The position numbers and the translations under genes are program-made. DNA of 32,302 nucleotides from Mnemiopsis leidyi (Eukaryota; Ctenophora; Tentaculata; Lobata; Bolinopsidae), in assembly GCA_000226015.1 (NCBI GenBank), contig JH155746.1, positions 54,397-86,698 of the forward strand. The letters run 5' to 3'. Position 1 is the first letter of the stretch; each line of letters begins with the position of its first letter. The notes under the pieces were generated by a model. The model did no database searches. It saw nothing but the letters and a program-made list of their open reading frames with translations, and was not told the DNA's origin. Below are positions 1-9,393 of the stretch, piece by piece.

Positions 1-391
1 GAGACTTTCACAACAACTCAGAGCTAGACGTAACCCTGGTATTTAACTATTTTATTGTACGAACTTTATTTAAATTTGTTATGTAGTATTAAGTTGGATA
101 ACATCATCCTTTGTACGAAGTAAAGCCGAATGCAAAGAGCTGGATATCATTATCTACTTTTTATGCTCAATTTCACAGGCTTATTCGGGTAGCTCTTTGG
201 GTATCCGCATATTTTAATCATTATGAAATGTTTGAAATTGTTTAGAATCTCAATCCCAATGTAAAATCACCAAGATATTCCTTCAGAAAGATAATCGTTA
301 CAAGATATTATTGAATTATCATGACATATAGATAAGTAACTCAAAGTCACTGTCTATAATGCCGCATACCTGCAACATTCCAACATTCCAG
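1..391. other. Intron or upstream flank, no gene seen
   Basis: AT-rich sequence with no coding-like frame. It ends in an acceptor-like CCAG just before the first exon seen, preceded by an 8-bp tandem duplication (CAACATTC twice). Since the following exon starts in mid-codon, this is probably the 3' part of an intron of a gene that begins left of the window. Confidence 0.5.
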
Positions 392-531
392 AGGAGGTGA
401 TGATTAGTATTTTGGAGGATCAGGAGAAAGCTAAACAAAGTCTTATATCTCTAAAGTCTCAGCATACAGACATTAGCAGCAAGACAAGTCAGAAACAAGC
501 TCAGATTGAGCTTTTAACAAGCGACTTTTCG
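392..531 (+). CDS. Internal exon, coiled-coil region of multi-SH3 protein
   Basis: First visible exon of the long plus-strand gene. The frame enters with two bases of a split codon and encodes about 46 residues rich in Glu, Gln, Lys, Ser and Leu (core ILEDQEKAKQSLISLKSQ), typical of an alpha-helical coiled coil. It ends at TCG followed by a GTACGT donor, in phase 0, matching the phase of the next exon at 790. The ATG at 400 might be a start, but the frame is open back to the acceptor, so an internal exon is more likely and the protein probably begins left of the window. The open frame past the donor to 672 loses its coding character and is read-through into the intron. No family was recognised. 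Confidence 0.6.
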
Positions 532-789
532 GTACGTGTCGTCCTTACTCTTCCGCATGGTCCGCAGTGTGACTTGTTCAAAGTCTATGCTTCTAAACTA
601 ATTCAGCTCAGCATTCGTCTTGCAAGTAATTTATTTACTTTTTTAGCAGTCGCGATATGTGTGTATAACTAGAACCTGTCTCTTGTTAACATATTTTAAG
701 TTTATGTATCCATATTTTCAAGAACATGATAAGACAGAAGATAATACATTAAATCTTATTGTACGCGTATTGTAGTGTTCTTATCACAG

Positions 790-974
790 GACATAAACGA
801 ACGTCTGTTAGAAAAACAGAAAGACTTGGAAGGTAAAGAGAATTTGTTACGAGAACTACAATGGTGTAAGGAGCAACAGGACACAGCTGCACGTGCAGCG
901 AGAGAGGAGGCGGAACGCCCGGCTGCACTGCGCGCCGCTGAAGAGAAGAAACTGCTTAACCAGAAAATTCAAAA
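790..974 (+). CDS. Internal exon, coiled-coil region
   Basis: Follows a TTATCACAG acceptor and enters in phase 0. It encodes about 61 residues of highly charged helix (INERLLEKQKDLEGKENL, then an Ala/Glu/Arg-rich stretch and EEKKLLNQKIQK), a strong coiled-coil pattern. The donor is AAAA|GTATGT, leaving phase 2, which fits the single base taken by the exon at 1107. Intron lengths on either side are 258 and 132 bp. The coding stretch is GC-richer than the flanking introns. Coiled coils often drive oligomerisation of SH3 adaptors; that role here is inference. Confidence 0.75.
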
Positions 975-1106
975 GTATGTAAATACTTTTTGATCATGAA
1001 AATCAATACTAGCTGGTTATTTCACATAGGTGTCATGACGAAAATGTTTATATGAGTATATTGAGTTAGGTCTTTTTCTACAACTTACTTACGCTGATGT
1101 CTTCAG

Positions 1107-1931
1107 GATAGAAGAGACTTTGAAGACTAGTGAAGACCCGGACTTAGACTCGTTCGAGCGTGTACGTCTTCAGTCGGTTAAATTCAACGAGTTTCTGTCA
1201 CACCAAACAGAGGAAGCTAACAAGAACTTGGAGGAAGCAGCAAACGCGCGTCAGCTGGCTACCGAGGCGGTGGACGTGCAGCGCAGCAGGCTGAAGGAAC
1301 TGGTGGAGCTGGAGCGACAACGTCATCACTCTGAGCAGGAACAGTTCCAGGCAAGGGTCTCCAGGTTCACTCCTCGGAGACACGGCAAGAGGGAAAAAGT
1401 TGGTTACAGCGGACCTAAACCTGGTTCTATGTTTACAGCTAGTAGTTATAAATCTGGTTCAGTGGCTAAACCTACTAAACCTGTATCAGTGGCTAAATCT
1501 GGATCGGTGACTAAACCTACTAAACCTGGATCGGTGACTCAACCTGCAGTCAAACCTGGCCCTGCTGTTGACAACTTGATTTGTCTAGACACACCACCAA
1601 GACCAATACCCAAACAGACTTCAAACTCGGACTTCTTATACGACTTGACAGCAGTTCTGTCCTCGCCACCTCCAGCCGAACCAACAGACAAGCTAACAGA
1701 GATAGATCCAGCAGAGCTACAGAGCATGTTTCCTACAACACAGCAGCTAGGGGAGGTGGGGAGGAGGAGCTTACAGCTGGAGACAGACAAGGACAGTACG
1801 CTTACTGGAGGGGAGCAGATTTACCAGGTACCGGGGGGAAAGGCCGAGGAGGAGGAGGAGGAGGAGGATGAGGAAGATGAGGAGGAGGAGGATGAGGAGT
1901 GGAATACGGAGGATTATCAAGAATCTGAGAG
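1107..1931 (+). CDS. Large exon: coiled coil, S/T/P/K linker, acidic tail
   Basis: Acceptor TGTCTTCAG|G, donor GAGAG|GTAAAA; enters and leaves in phase 2; encodes about 275 residues. The order is: a continued coiled coil (about the first 90 residues, including EEANKNLEEAANARQLATEA), then a basic linker with degenerate repeats of the type S-G-S-V-[AT]-K-P-T-K-P, then a proline-containing segment (ICLDTPPRPIPKQ) that could bind SH3 or other modules, then a segment DFLYDLTAVLSSPPP, and finally a run of Glu/Asp near 1848-1905 encoded by GAG/GAT triplets. The acidic run is a microsatellite-like purine tract and may vary in length between individuals. The product is not recognised as a named family. 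Confidence 0.8.
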
Positions 1932-2343
1932 GTAAAAGTTTAAGAGTTTATCTTGTTTGAATTTTCTGTTTTAAGTTTTTGAGTCTGAAATAATGTTTAG
2001 TTGCGGTTGCCGGTTACTAGTTGTTACTTGTGATTACTAACAGTTACATGTGGCTACCATTAGTTACCAGTTGATACGAGTGATTACTAGAAACTAATCA
2101 ATAAAACCCCTCATTATTCACATGAACGTTGATAAGAGTGATTACTAGAAACTAATCAATAAAACCCCTCATTATTCACATGAACGTTGATAAGAGTGAT
2201 TACTAGAAACTGATCAATAAAACCCCCAGTATTTACTTGAACGTTGATAAGAGTGATTACTAGAAACTGACAGATAAAACCCCCAGTATTTACATGAACG
2301 TTGATAAGAGTGATTACTAGAAACTAATCAATTACACCCCCAG
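1932..2343 (+). other. Intron with tandem-duplicated acceptor
   Basis: 412-bp intron bounded by AG|GTAAAA and CCCCCAG|T. Its 3' two thirds is the 57-58 bp tandem repeat listed separately; the 5' part contains loosely repeated GTTAC words. No other feature is seen. Confidence 0.7.
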
Positions 2344-2361
2344 TATTTACATGAACGTTGA
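2070..2361 (+). repeat. Tandem repeat, 57-58 bp, about 5 copies, spanning a splice acceptor
   Basis: The word TTGATAAGAG (first copy TTGATACGAG) recurs at 2071, 2129, 2187, 2244 and 2301, and the series runs into the exon at 2359. Units carry GTGATTACTAGAAACT and end in CATGAACG. The last three units have CCCCCAG|TATTTAC, the same acceptor and first exon bases used at 2344; the first two have CCCCTCATTATTCAC, without AG at that place. Splicing to an upstream copy would reach an in-frame TAG within the unit, so only the last acceptor gives an open frame. Confidence 0.95.
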
Positions 2362-2479
2362 CCCGACTGGACTCTTGAGTTCCCGATCTCCTGAACCGAG
2401 TTTCGGCGTGTCTGCCAGTCAATCAGTGTCCGACACAACTAACAGTAACAGTATCACGACATCATCAACCAGGGCTCAG
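2344..2479 (+). CDS. Internal exon, Ser/Thr-rich linker
   Basis: Takes one base to complete the split codon from 1931 and then encodes 45 residues (IYMNVDPTGLLSSRSPEP, then a Ser/Thr/Asn-rich stretch ending STRAQ), ending in phase 0 at CTCAG|GTATAC. Composition suggests a disordered linker. Its first bases are part of the tandem repeat that precedes it: only the last unit reads on past GTTGA into CCCGACTGG and stays open. The ATG at 2351 is not needed as a start because the phases join smoothly to the upstream exon. Confidence 0.7.
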
Positions 2480-2682
2480 GTATACATTGGGTTATGTAAA
2501 GATCAGTTTACAGTAAGCTGTTGTATAATCAGATGACAAAGGCTCTCTATAAACATTTCATTTATGTCAAATTCAATGAGTGTAACCTTTTCTTTTCTCG
2601 TCACATCATGAACTGTCTTTTCCAAGAAGATTTAACTTGTGGTTGCTTGTTCGATGTTTTAATTTGTTATTTCAACAATCAG

Positions 2683-2734
2683 GTGGACGAACACATTTAC
2701 GCGTTAGCTAGCGAAGTCACTAAACAACCTACAG
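2683..2734 (+). CDS. Short internal exon before the long intron
   Basis: Acceptor CAACAATCAG, then 17 codons (VDEHIYALASEVTKQPT) plus one base, with donor ACAG|GTTTGT. It enters in phase 0 and leaves in phase 1. Phase 1 is what the SH3 exon at 15470 needs, giving a Glu codon across the junction. The exon is short and the donor not ideal, so the 3' boundary is less certain than the others. Confidence 0.55.
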
Positions 2735-3595
2735 GTTTGTCACGTGCTTCTTTACTAAAAACTACGTTACTCTTTGAAGAAAGACACTTACAAAATCTTT
2801 GTCTATGTAATTTCTGTATATTTTCTTAATTTTTATCTAATCACTATCTGTATATTTGCTAACAACCGATCTACTACTATAAATCTGATGATGACCTACG
2901 CTTCATTTGCATTGGTTAAGCCCCTCTGATGATATAACAGAAGTATTGTCCTTATTAGTTAAAGCATCTTTCAGTAGAGCTCTTGTTAATGAAATATTGA
3001 AAAATGAAAGCTAAACCAATTCTCTGAGTTTACAGCGCCTAAGTCCAGCGTTTTCTGACGTCATAACTTTGACAAATTCTTGTTTTATAAAAATACATTT
3101 CTATTCATTTATGTCCATGTTTTGTAAGGGTGCACGATTTAGTTTTTAATTCTCAGACCTCAGTTCTCGCCTTAGAAAGTCGGTAATGCTTCGTTTCAAC
3201 AAAAACCATTTCCTAGTTTGAGTATCCTGCTTTTAATTAAGCAGCTGGTCTCTAGTCCCTTCATGCAATTATAGTGTAGATATGTTCGAGTTATGAGTCT
3301 TATAAAACTTCCTGTCACAACAATGATCTGCTATTCTACTTCCTGATTTTAAAGTACGTGACTTTCACCCAGCTCCCCCTTTCCCTGCTTCTTAAGTCAA
3401 CTTTCCCTGCAAATCTTTCTGCATTATTCATCGCGTACTTATCGGGTACTAATTAGATCACGATTGCGATTAGTCAATCACAAACCTTTGCACCTCGTAA
3501 AAACGATACACGTATTTAACTTGTTATTTGTTAATCGCTGTTGCAAAATACGAATAATTTGTTTCCCTTTCCAAAAAATACAGACCGATTGTTTT
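2735..3595. other. Intron, no feature seen
   Basis: Start of the long gap between the coiled-coil exons and the SH3 exons. AT-rich, with no coding-like frame and no clear repeat up to the transposon boundary. Confidence 0.5.
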
Positions 3596-4140
3596 TAGTC
3601 CGAGACCAAACGTTCTAAAAGTCTAAGTCGCTAGATTTTTGTGTTAAAAGCGTTTTCTCAACGGATATTACCTCTTTGGACGATTCTTAAAACATTTAGC
3701 CTTCATGGCATTTTTGTATTCGATGGTATGAGGGCGATATCGGCCACGCCCTTTTTTTGGATTCGCGTACCTGCGAATTTTTGCAATTCGGTCCAGGAAG
3801 GTCCTAGAGACTTCTCCTATATACCAAAATGTTCGCAATGGCCGCATTTATATATAACTTATGAAGCAACATATGCTCTAAAATGCTTCAATCTCGAGAT
3901 ATTCGCAAAAAACTGTTTTACGTGTACGCGAATAGCCCAAAATCGGTTTTCTGCAATTTTCTCGAAAAGTAAGCCTTCTAACGCATATGTTGCTTCATAA
4001 GTCTTATATGAACATGGCTATTGCGGTCATAAGTTGACACACAAGTCTCTATGACCTTCAGGGTCTGAGGTACAAAGATTGGCTATTTGGGTATTAAATC
4101 AAAAATTCGGTTTTTCCAGTATACACACTAAAATTTGTTG
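3596..4140 (+). repeat. Left terminal inverted repeat of the transposon
   Basis: About 545 bp, nearly identical to the complement of 6774-7312. Landmarks found in both arms are TAGTCCGAGAC at the outer end, CAACGGATATTACCTCTTTG, GGGCGATATCGGCCACGCCC (a palindrome-like core), GTCTCTATGACCTTCAGGG and ACTAAAATTTGTTG at the inner end. Arms differ by scattered substitutions and small indels, mostly in the outer 40 bp and around 4028. Confidence 0.9.
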
Positions 4141-4387
4141 ACAGGTACTACTTATTCATTCGCCAACGACTATTTAAACTGCCATGATTATATCATGTAC
4201 GTAACTTAAGAAGTACTTGCAATACAGTAAATAAAGGTATAATGATGAGCTTGTTCCAGACATTTTGTATTAGCAACACTTATCAAAGGCGCTATGAGGG
4301 CTTTGGTGTGGCCCACGAAATGACCGGCACGGGCAATGTAACAAAGAGATAAACGAATTTTGCTTAATTGCTCCCACGAAGAGAACC

Positions 4388-5362
4388 TTGATGTCAAGAT
4401 TTTCTGATGTATTCAACCTTGGATATGGGAAGAGTGGCAGGTACACAAAGGAGATTCATTACGAGGAAACTGGTAGCCACAAATATTTCCACCAAAGCTC
4501 AGTCAAGAAGTACAGCACAGGATTGTTTGAGTTTCTTGACCTTAAGGACACGTTACATGCAAACTGTTGCTTCAATATCATGACACATTCAATCATTGTC
4601 AAGGACTCAGATATCCTTGATATTGAAAAAATTGGAGAACAAATGTGCAATAAGTTTATTGAAGAAAGAAGTACACATGCCGAATGTAATGTATGGGATA
4701 CCATGACAAAGAGAAAACTTGTAACTTTTAGGAGCTTGGTAAAATCTGTGACACTCAAGATAAAAAACAAGATTGTTAATCTCAGAGAGGAGAGAAGTCT
4801 CATGACCAGGCTTTTGGTTATATCAAGAAGTAGACCAGGTATTGACATTTCAGAACTATTTGCTAAGCACGAATTTTCGGTTGTTCCACATTCACTGTTT
4901 GACAATGAGGGAAACATGTTGAAGTGCATTGACAAAGCTGCTTTTTTACGTGGAATGGAAGGGATTGTGGCAGGAAAAGATATATGTCATCATACAGATT
5001 TGCAATCATGTGTTGTCATTGACGGCATGGGTTTTGTTAACCAGTTGAGCATGAAAGATGTAATCAAACTAACTGATCTTGTCCATCAATTCACGACAAG
5101 GATTGCTCGAGAGATTACAAACTACCAATATGTCATTCTCACCTTTGACAGTTACGATGCGTCTTTAAGCCACCTTAAGCAGGGAACATGGGATACAAGG
5201 CATAAAGTTCAGGTCCAATTCAAACTCAGTCCGGCAACTGTGGTAAAAAATATTACTCTGAAAGAGTTATTGTCTCATCCAGAAAACAAGCGTATTCTCA
5301 CAGACTACTCTCCAAGAGTTGCCAACGTTATCTCGAAAGTGAGAGGAGAAACTATGTCATAG
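4388..5362 (+). CDS. Transposon protein, N-terminal and nuclease part (interrupted)
   Basis: 324-residue open frame inside the transposon. It contains KNKIVNLREERSLMTRLLV, a SRSRPGIDI segment, FSVVPHSLFD and VVIDGMGFVNQ, then a helical region with VILTFDSYDASL. These are hallmarks of the XPG/FEN1-like (PIN-fold) nuclease proteins repeated in many cnidarian genomes; the acidic residues in the DGMG and TFDSYD motifs are candidate metal ligands. The frame ends at TAG (5360-5362), but the protein pattern continues in another frame from about 5350, so a small frameshift lies near 5345. The true start may be upstream of 4388, since 4141-4387 holds no clear gene of its own. Confidence 0.7.
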   Translation: MMSRFSDVFNLGYGKSGRYTKEIHYEETGSHKYFHQSSVKKYSTGLFEFLDLKDTLHANCCFNIMTHSIIVKDSDILDIEKIGEQMCNKFIEERSTHAECNVWDTMTKRKLVTFRSLVKSVTLKIKNKIVNLREERSLMTRLLVISRSRPGIDISELFAKHEFSVVPHSLFDNEGNMLKCIDKAAFLRGMEGIVAGKDICHHTDLQSCVVIDGMGFVNQLSMKDVIKLTDLVHQFTTRIAREITNYQYVILTFDSYDASLSHLKQGTWDTRHKVQVQFKLSPATVVKNITLKELLSHPENKRILTDYSPRVANVISKVRGETMS

Positions 5363-5856
5363 CTTTTGGCACGACCATAGTTTCAAACGTTAACGGTTGG
5401 CGCCAATCAGCACACAAACACCCTGAAGCTGACACACTCATGTTATGCCTCATTCATGAACTTTATGCTTTGGTTCCTGCAATGAATGTGAGATTGATAT
5501 CCCCCGACAATGACGTTTTGATGCTGGCTCTGCATTATGTTGCCACACATCCAACTTCGAATGTCAATTTCGAACTTCTTAACCCAAAAGAAAGGCGTTT
5601 AGTATCTGTCGACCACATTTGTGATTACTATGGAGCTGATCTGACAACCGCTATTTTGGGTCTATACGTGTTCACAGGTTGTGACCAGCTTAGTGCATTC
5701 AATTCAATCACCAAGGACAGGGTATATAATCAACTCATGAATCTGAAACAGGATGGCAACTCTAGTATTATTACTGCACTATCCAGCTTGGGGGAAAATG
5801 AAGTGCCATCGATTGAACTTAAATTATCGTTGGAAAAATTAACTGTTATGTTGTAA
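5350..5856 (+). CDS. Transposon protein, C-terminal nuclease core (interrupted)
   Basis: Continues the preceding protein in a shifted frame: AFGTTIVSNVNGW, then HPEADTLMLCLIHE, then ISPDNDVLMLALHYV, then CDYYGADLTTAILGLYVFTG followed by CDQLSAFNSI. The spaced acidic motifs (EAD, SPDND, GCD) fit the catalytic pattern of the XPG/PIN-like family. The first ATG of this frame is at 5440, but homology starts before it. After about 5856 the coding pattern fades in an AT-rich stretch until 6250. The protein probably acts in excision or integration of the element; that is inference, because a transposase domain is not separately recognised. Confidence 0.65.
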   Translation, partial: NYVIAFGTTIVSNVNGWRQSAHKHPEADTLMLCLIHELYALVPAMNVRLISPDNDVLMLALHYVATHPTSNVNFELLNPKERRLVSVDHICDYYGADLTTAILGLYVFTGCDQLSAFNSITKDRVYNQLMNLKQDGNSSIITALSSLGENEVPSIELKLSLEKLTVML

Positions 5857-6252
5857 TATTCGAGCAAGAGAAAAGACCTTACTACATGATACAGTGAACT
5901 TCATGATGTTGGAATTCCTCGTTGGGAACTACACAGTAAATTCGCCGAAGATAAGAAAACAAGAAATTAGAAAACAAGAAATCATATTTTATGGCACAAT
6001 CAATGAATATCAAATATCCTATAACATGCAAATAAATAAGACATATTAATATTATATAGTCAAGCAAATGATTGGTGTGATGACCCGGGCCAAAGGAAAT
6101 CACTTGTTTGTTGAACTTGAGGACCACCAAGCAAGCCACCACCCCAATCATTTTGCACATCGTCAAATGGCCTTATAAAACATGGTTATAATTAAATATA
6201 TACTAAATATATTGGTAGTTTTAAATCAGATTTGAATAACTTTCTAGCATAG

Positions 6253-6592
6253 TTGTGCTCTTCCTCCAACTCCAGCAGCTCTAAGGCAACACATATTCTA
6301 AGGGCTAATTATATAACACTTGCCTGGAAGCGCTACATCATAACATTGAACCCACCACTCCCCAATCTAATAGGCAATGGTTGGGACGAAAATGTAGCTC
6401 CTGTTATGACGGACGAATTGCCAGCCCCTGAATTTTATTTGGAGCTCACTGTCTGCAAATGTAAAAAAATCTAAGTGCTCGAACAATCAGTGTTCTTGTC
6501 CTAAGAATAAGCTTTCTTGCACTGAGGCGTGTCAGTGCAATTCCTGCGAGAATGAATCATCAAGTTTTGAAGAGTTAGAGGCAGATGACTGA
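6253..6592 (+). CDS. Transposon protein, C-terminal Cys-rich (CXC) tail, broken
   Basis: A 73-residue frame contains WKRYIITLNPPLPN, GWDENVAPVMTDELPAPEF and then VCKCKK. After a run of A near 6464-6472 the pattern resumes in another frame with C-S-N-N-Q-C-S-C-P and C-T-E-A-C-Q-C-N-S-C, ending at a stop near 6590. Alternating Cys residues of this kind match the tesmin/TSO1-like CXC zinc-binding tail that the family carries at its C-terminus. The A-run is the likely site of a slip. Confidence 0.6.
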
Positions 6593-6773
6593 CGGTCGAA
6601 CTTTGAAATGTAAAACAGTTCCAGTAATAATGATGAAAATATGTGTTTTACGAGCCTGTTTTTAAGCTGTAGATTTATCCATTTTCTTTAACAATACATA
6701 TATGAAATAAAATAGAAAGGTAGAAATTCCTCATAACGTCTACGAGTCTTTTATGTTACGAAAACCTTTCAAA

Positions 6774-7312
6774 CAACAAATTTTAGTTCATATACTGGAA
6801 AAACCGAATTTTTGATTTAATATCCAAATAGCCAATCTTTGTACCTCAGACCCTGAAGGTCATAGAGACTTGTGTTTTAGCTTAAAATGACCGCAATGGC
6901 TATGTTTATATAAGACTTATTAAGCAACATATGCTTTAGAAGGCTTACTTTTCGAGAAAATTGCAGAAAACCGATATTGGACTATTCGCGTACACGTAAA
7001 ACAGTTTTTTGCGAATATCTCGAGATTGGAGCATTTTAGAGCATATGTTGCTTCATAAGTTATATATAAATGCGGCCATTGCGAACATTTTTGGTATATA
7101 GGAGAAGTCTCTAGGACCTTCCTGGACTGAATTGCAAAAATTCGCAAGTACGCGAATCCAAAAAAAGGGCGTGGCCGATATCGCCCTCATACCATCGAAT
7201 ACAAAAATGCCATGAAGGCTAAATGTTTTAAGCATCGTCCAAAGAGGTAATATCCGTTGAGAAAACGCTTTTAACACGAAAATCTAGCGGATGGACGTTT
7301 CGTCTCGGACTA
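6774..7312 (-). repeat. Right terminal inverted repeat of the transposon
   Basis: Inverted partner of 3596-4140. The inner end is CAACAAATTTTAGT and the outer end GTCTCGGACTA. Open frames read from this arm on the minus strand match frames in the left arm because the two are inverted copies; they are not genes. Confidence 0.9.
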
Positions 7313-8610
7313 TTTTAAGTTTTACCGTAAAGTTTCTATTCGATTTGTAGGTTACTGTAATTGCTCCAATTTTTTTCCTCTACTTGTTGTCGTACGAACG
7401 TTTTAATATGTTTTGCAACCTTTTAATGCAGTTAATAAATCGCCTACATTCGTGGTTAGCTAGTGTTACCAAGTCTTGCATTAAAAATAACAAAAATGGC
7501 GCCCGCTATGTTTGGTCTCAGGCGGACGCTTACGATTTCCATCTCACTTTTTGAACACTATGAAATTGCAGGTATTTGAAACTAGATACCGCTATGAGGT
7601 AAGAGCAACATCTAACTGACAGTTTAACTTAAAACTATAGCGTTTTGAACGTTATTAGCAATTTGTACATTTCCTGCAAAGTGCCATATCTTCTGTTCAG
7701 TAGTCAGTACATTGGGGTAGTGATTATTTTTCAAATCGTCTTGCAGGGTGTTACAGGTGTTTTTCTTTGTGACACCGGACACAAACAAAACGAAATTTTC
7801 CTACCTACCCCACACCAAGAACCGTCCACTTTGAACCATTCCTTTGCTTTCTTGTCTCCCGAAAAATTAAATCCACTTCGCTAGTACCATGATATAAGGT
7901 CGACTTCATAGTACTTACTTGTCTCGCTGCGTACGGTAGGATGAAGGCTAAAATTAAATTTGTACAGTTGTGCGTAACTTTGTTTACAAATTATCAAATT
8001 TTACCAATAACCAGCTAAGGTCCCCGGTCATCATAAATTCTTTATTATCGAATGATCACGATCTATTTTCTATCCTATGTCGTATCGATTGTACTGCGTT
8101 GTAATGATAACCAGTGCTGTACTTGTTACCAACCTACCAGGTGTATTGAGCCGGCTGTAATTTATTGGAATGTTACTCGGAAAATCTGTTTAGAGATTTG
8201 CCTTGTTAAATTACGGTCAGCCTGCAGCCAGCTCTAGATCTTAATCGATTCTGCTCAATTTGGAACTATCGATTAGCTCGGAAATTTTTCTCTTCACTGA
8301 TTCTGATGTAAAGTTCGATTTGCTGATTTGTCAGAATTTTGCATCCTTCGCTTTATAAAGTTGTACTTCTTTTTCAAGTTATACCTTTTCATTAAGTTGT
8401 ACTGTTTCAGTTAATCCAGATTTGATAATACTTTTTGTCAAGGTTCCTTATAAAATGTAAAGAAATGATAAATCTTTTAAATCAAGATAAATCAAAATAT
8501 AAACACGGTTACGTTCACAGTTTAATTCTTAGGAAATTTGAGGATCAAGAAAACTGAGATAAGAAGAACTTTCCAATTTTCTCTGATTCCATTCCAAGTA
8601 AAGATCTCAT
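7313..8610. other. Intron sequence with a dispersed-repeat fragment
   Basis: No exon is supported. Two short segments (7498-7545 and 7790-7880) belong to a repeat family that reappears inverted at 14560-15412. The rest is AT-rich and unremarkable; short open frames at 7645-7884 and 8052-8237 have no protein character. Confidence 0.5.
7498..7880 (+). repeat. Dispersed repeat copy, partial
   Basis: Segment one contains GGCGCCCGCTATGTTTGGTC then TCAGGCGGACGC and GATTTCCATCTCAC. Its complement is found at 15357-15412 with a few changes. Segment two contains TTTGAACCATTCCTTTGCTTT, found in the complement at about 14610-14640. The two copies therefore face each other across about 7 kb. Spacing between the segments differs (roughly 300 bp here, 700 bp there), so this copy is deleted or rearranged. 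Confidence 0.6.
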
Positions 8611-8740
8611 AGGCGTATCCGGGGGGGGGGGCTGGGGGGGGGGGCTGGGGGTTGAATGCGACCCTAGGCGGCCCCTTTTGAAATGAAAAATTCCAAGAAA
8701 TTTTTGGAGACGGCCAGAAATTTAGGCAATTGTGTCCGAA
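8611..8740 (-). repeat. Copy of a GGATACGCC-type repeat with long G tracts
   Basis: Begins AGGCGTATCC followed by two long G runs separated by CT (8621-8650), then GGCCCCTTTTGAAATG, AATTCCAAGAAATTTTTGG and CCAGAAATTTAGGCAATTG. The complement resembles 9180-9393 in the order AATTGCCT, AAATTTTCTTAAAAATTTTT, G-rich block, GGATACGCC. The G runs could form a G-quadruplex on the plus strand. Confidence 0.55.
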
Positions 8741-9179
8741 CAAGGATCCATCAGAAGTTGGATTAAATTTTATACACGGCTGTATTAGTATTACATACTT
8801 AATTGTTGTATTGTATGCAGTAGTATGTACATATCTGTAAGTTCTATACTAATTGTAAGTTTAATCTTATAATGGTAAATGCGTATTAAATGATATTATA
8901 TTTCATTTTTCAAAGCTTCTGAAGTGTTTCATTCAATGTGCACTGTGTAATATGTTGGAAACTCAACATCTTTACCAGTCACATTACCTTTGTTCAGTGA
9001 TTTGAAATATTTGTTTAAGACTTGCTTAAACAATTTAAACAGTATAATTGTTATACAAGTGCACATATAATTTAGTTGCGATTATCTTTCCAAACTTTGT
9101 TAGGGTACGTCACTATGTCTGATGTAACATTTTAAAGCGCCCTGCAGATTTACTGGGTCTTGCTTGAAGAAAGCCGTAT

Positions 9180-9393
9180 TTGGTCCGCCCTTCCTCACAT
9201 TTTCCTTATGTTAAATTGCCTCCCAGAGTCGAAATTTTCTTAAAAATTTTTCGGGGGGCTTCGCCTCCCTCCCCCACAGGACCAGGGGCCCTACCCCTGG
9301 ACCCCGCAGGGGGCTGCGCACCCAGACCCCGCTATAACAGACTTGCTTCGGTAAGAGAGTGCCCCTTCAAAAAATCCTGGATACGCCCCTGCA
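9180..9393 (+). repeat. Second copy of the GGATACGCC-type repeat
   Basis: Contains AAATTGCCTCCCAGAGTCG, AAATTTTCTTAAAAATTTTT, a GC-rich core with GGGGCCCTACCCCTGGACCCC (itself partly palindromic) and an end CCTGGATACGCCCCTGC. Such ends are frequent in small non-autonomous repeats of marine invertebrates (recalled knowledge). The open frame across this segment is not a gene. Confidence 0.6.

Larger units (their letters stand above)
3596..7312 (+). mobile_element. DNA transposon, about 3.7 kb, long inverted repeats, XPG/PIN-like nuclease ORF
   Basis: Two long inverted repeats (3596-4140 and 6774-7312) enclose a plus-strand coding region. The outer end reads TAGTCCGAGAC on the left and its complement GTCTCGGACTA on the right, both flanked by TTTT, a possible 4-bp target duplication that is weak because it is a homopolymer. 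The coding region resembles a protein family very common in cnidarian and other marine invertebrate genomes: a conserved N-terminal part, an XPG/FEN1-like nuclease region (DGMGFVNQ, HPEADT, SPDNDV, FTGCDQ) and a C-terminal Cys-rich CXC-type region. From family knowledge the closest transposon superfamily with an XPG-type nuclease, long repeats and 3-4 bp target duplications is Academ; this assignment is inference. The arms still match closely, so insertion is not very old, but the coding region is interrupted, so this copy is probably inactive. Confidence 0.85.

Noticed and set aside
6920-7277. Minus-strand ORFs matching a plus-strand ORF at 3641-4000
   Set aside because: They match because they lie in the two inverted arms of the transposon; the arms are non-coding ends.
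3596-7312. Polinton or retroelement identity for the 3.7 kb element
   Set aside because: It is too short and shows no polymerase, integrase, capsid or reverse transcriptase pattern; the nuclease and CXC tail fit a plain DNA transposon.
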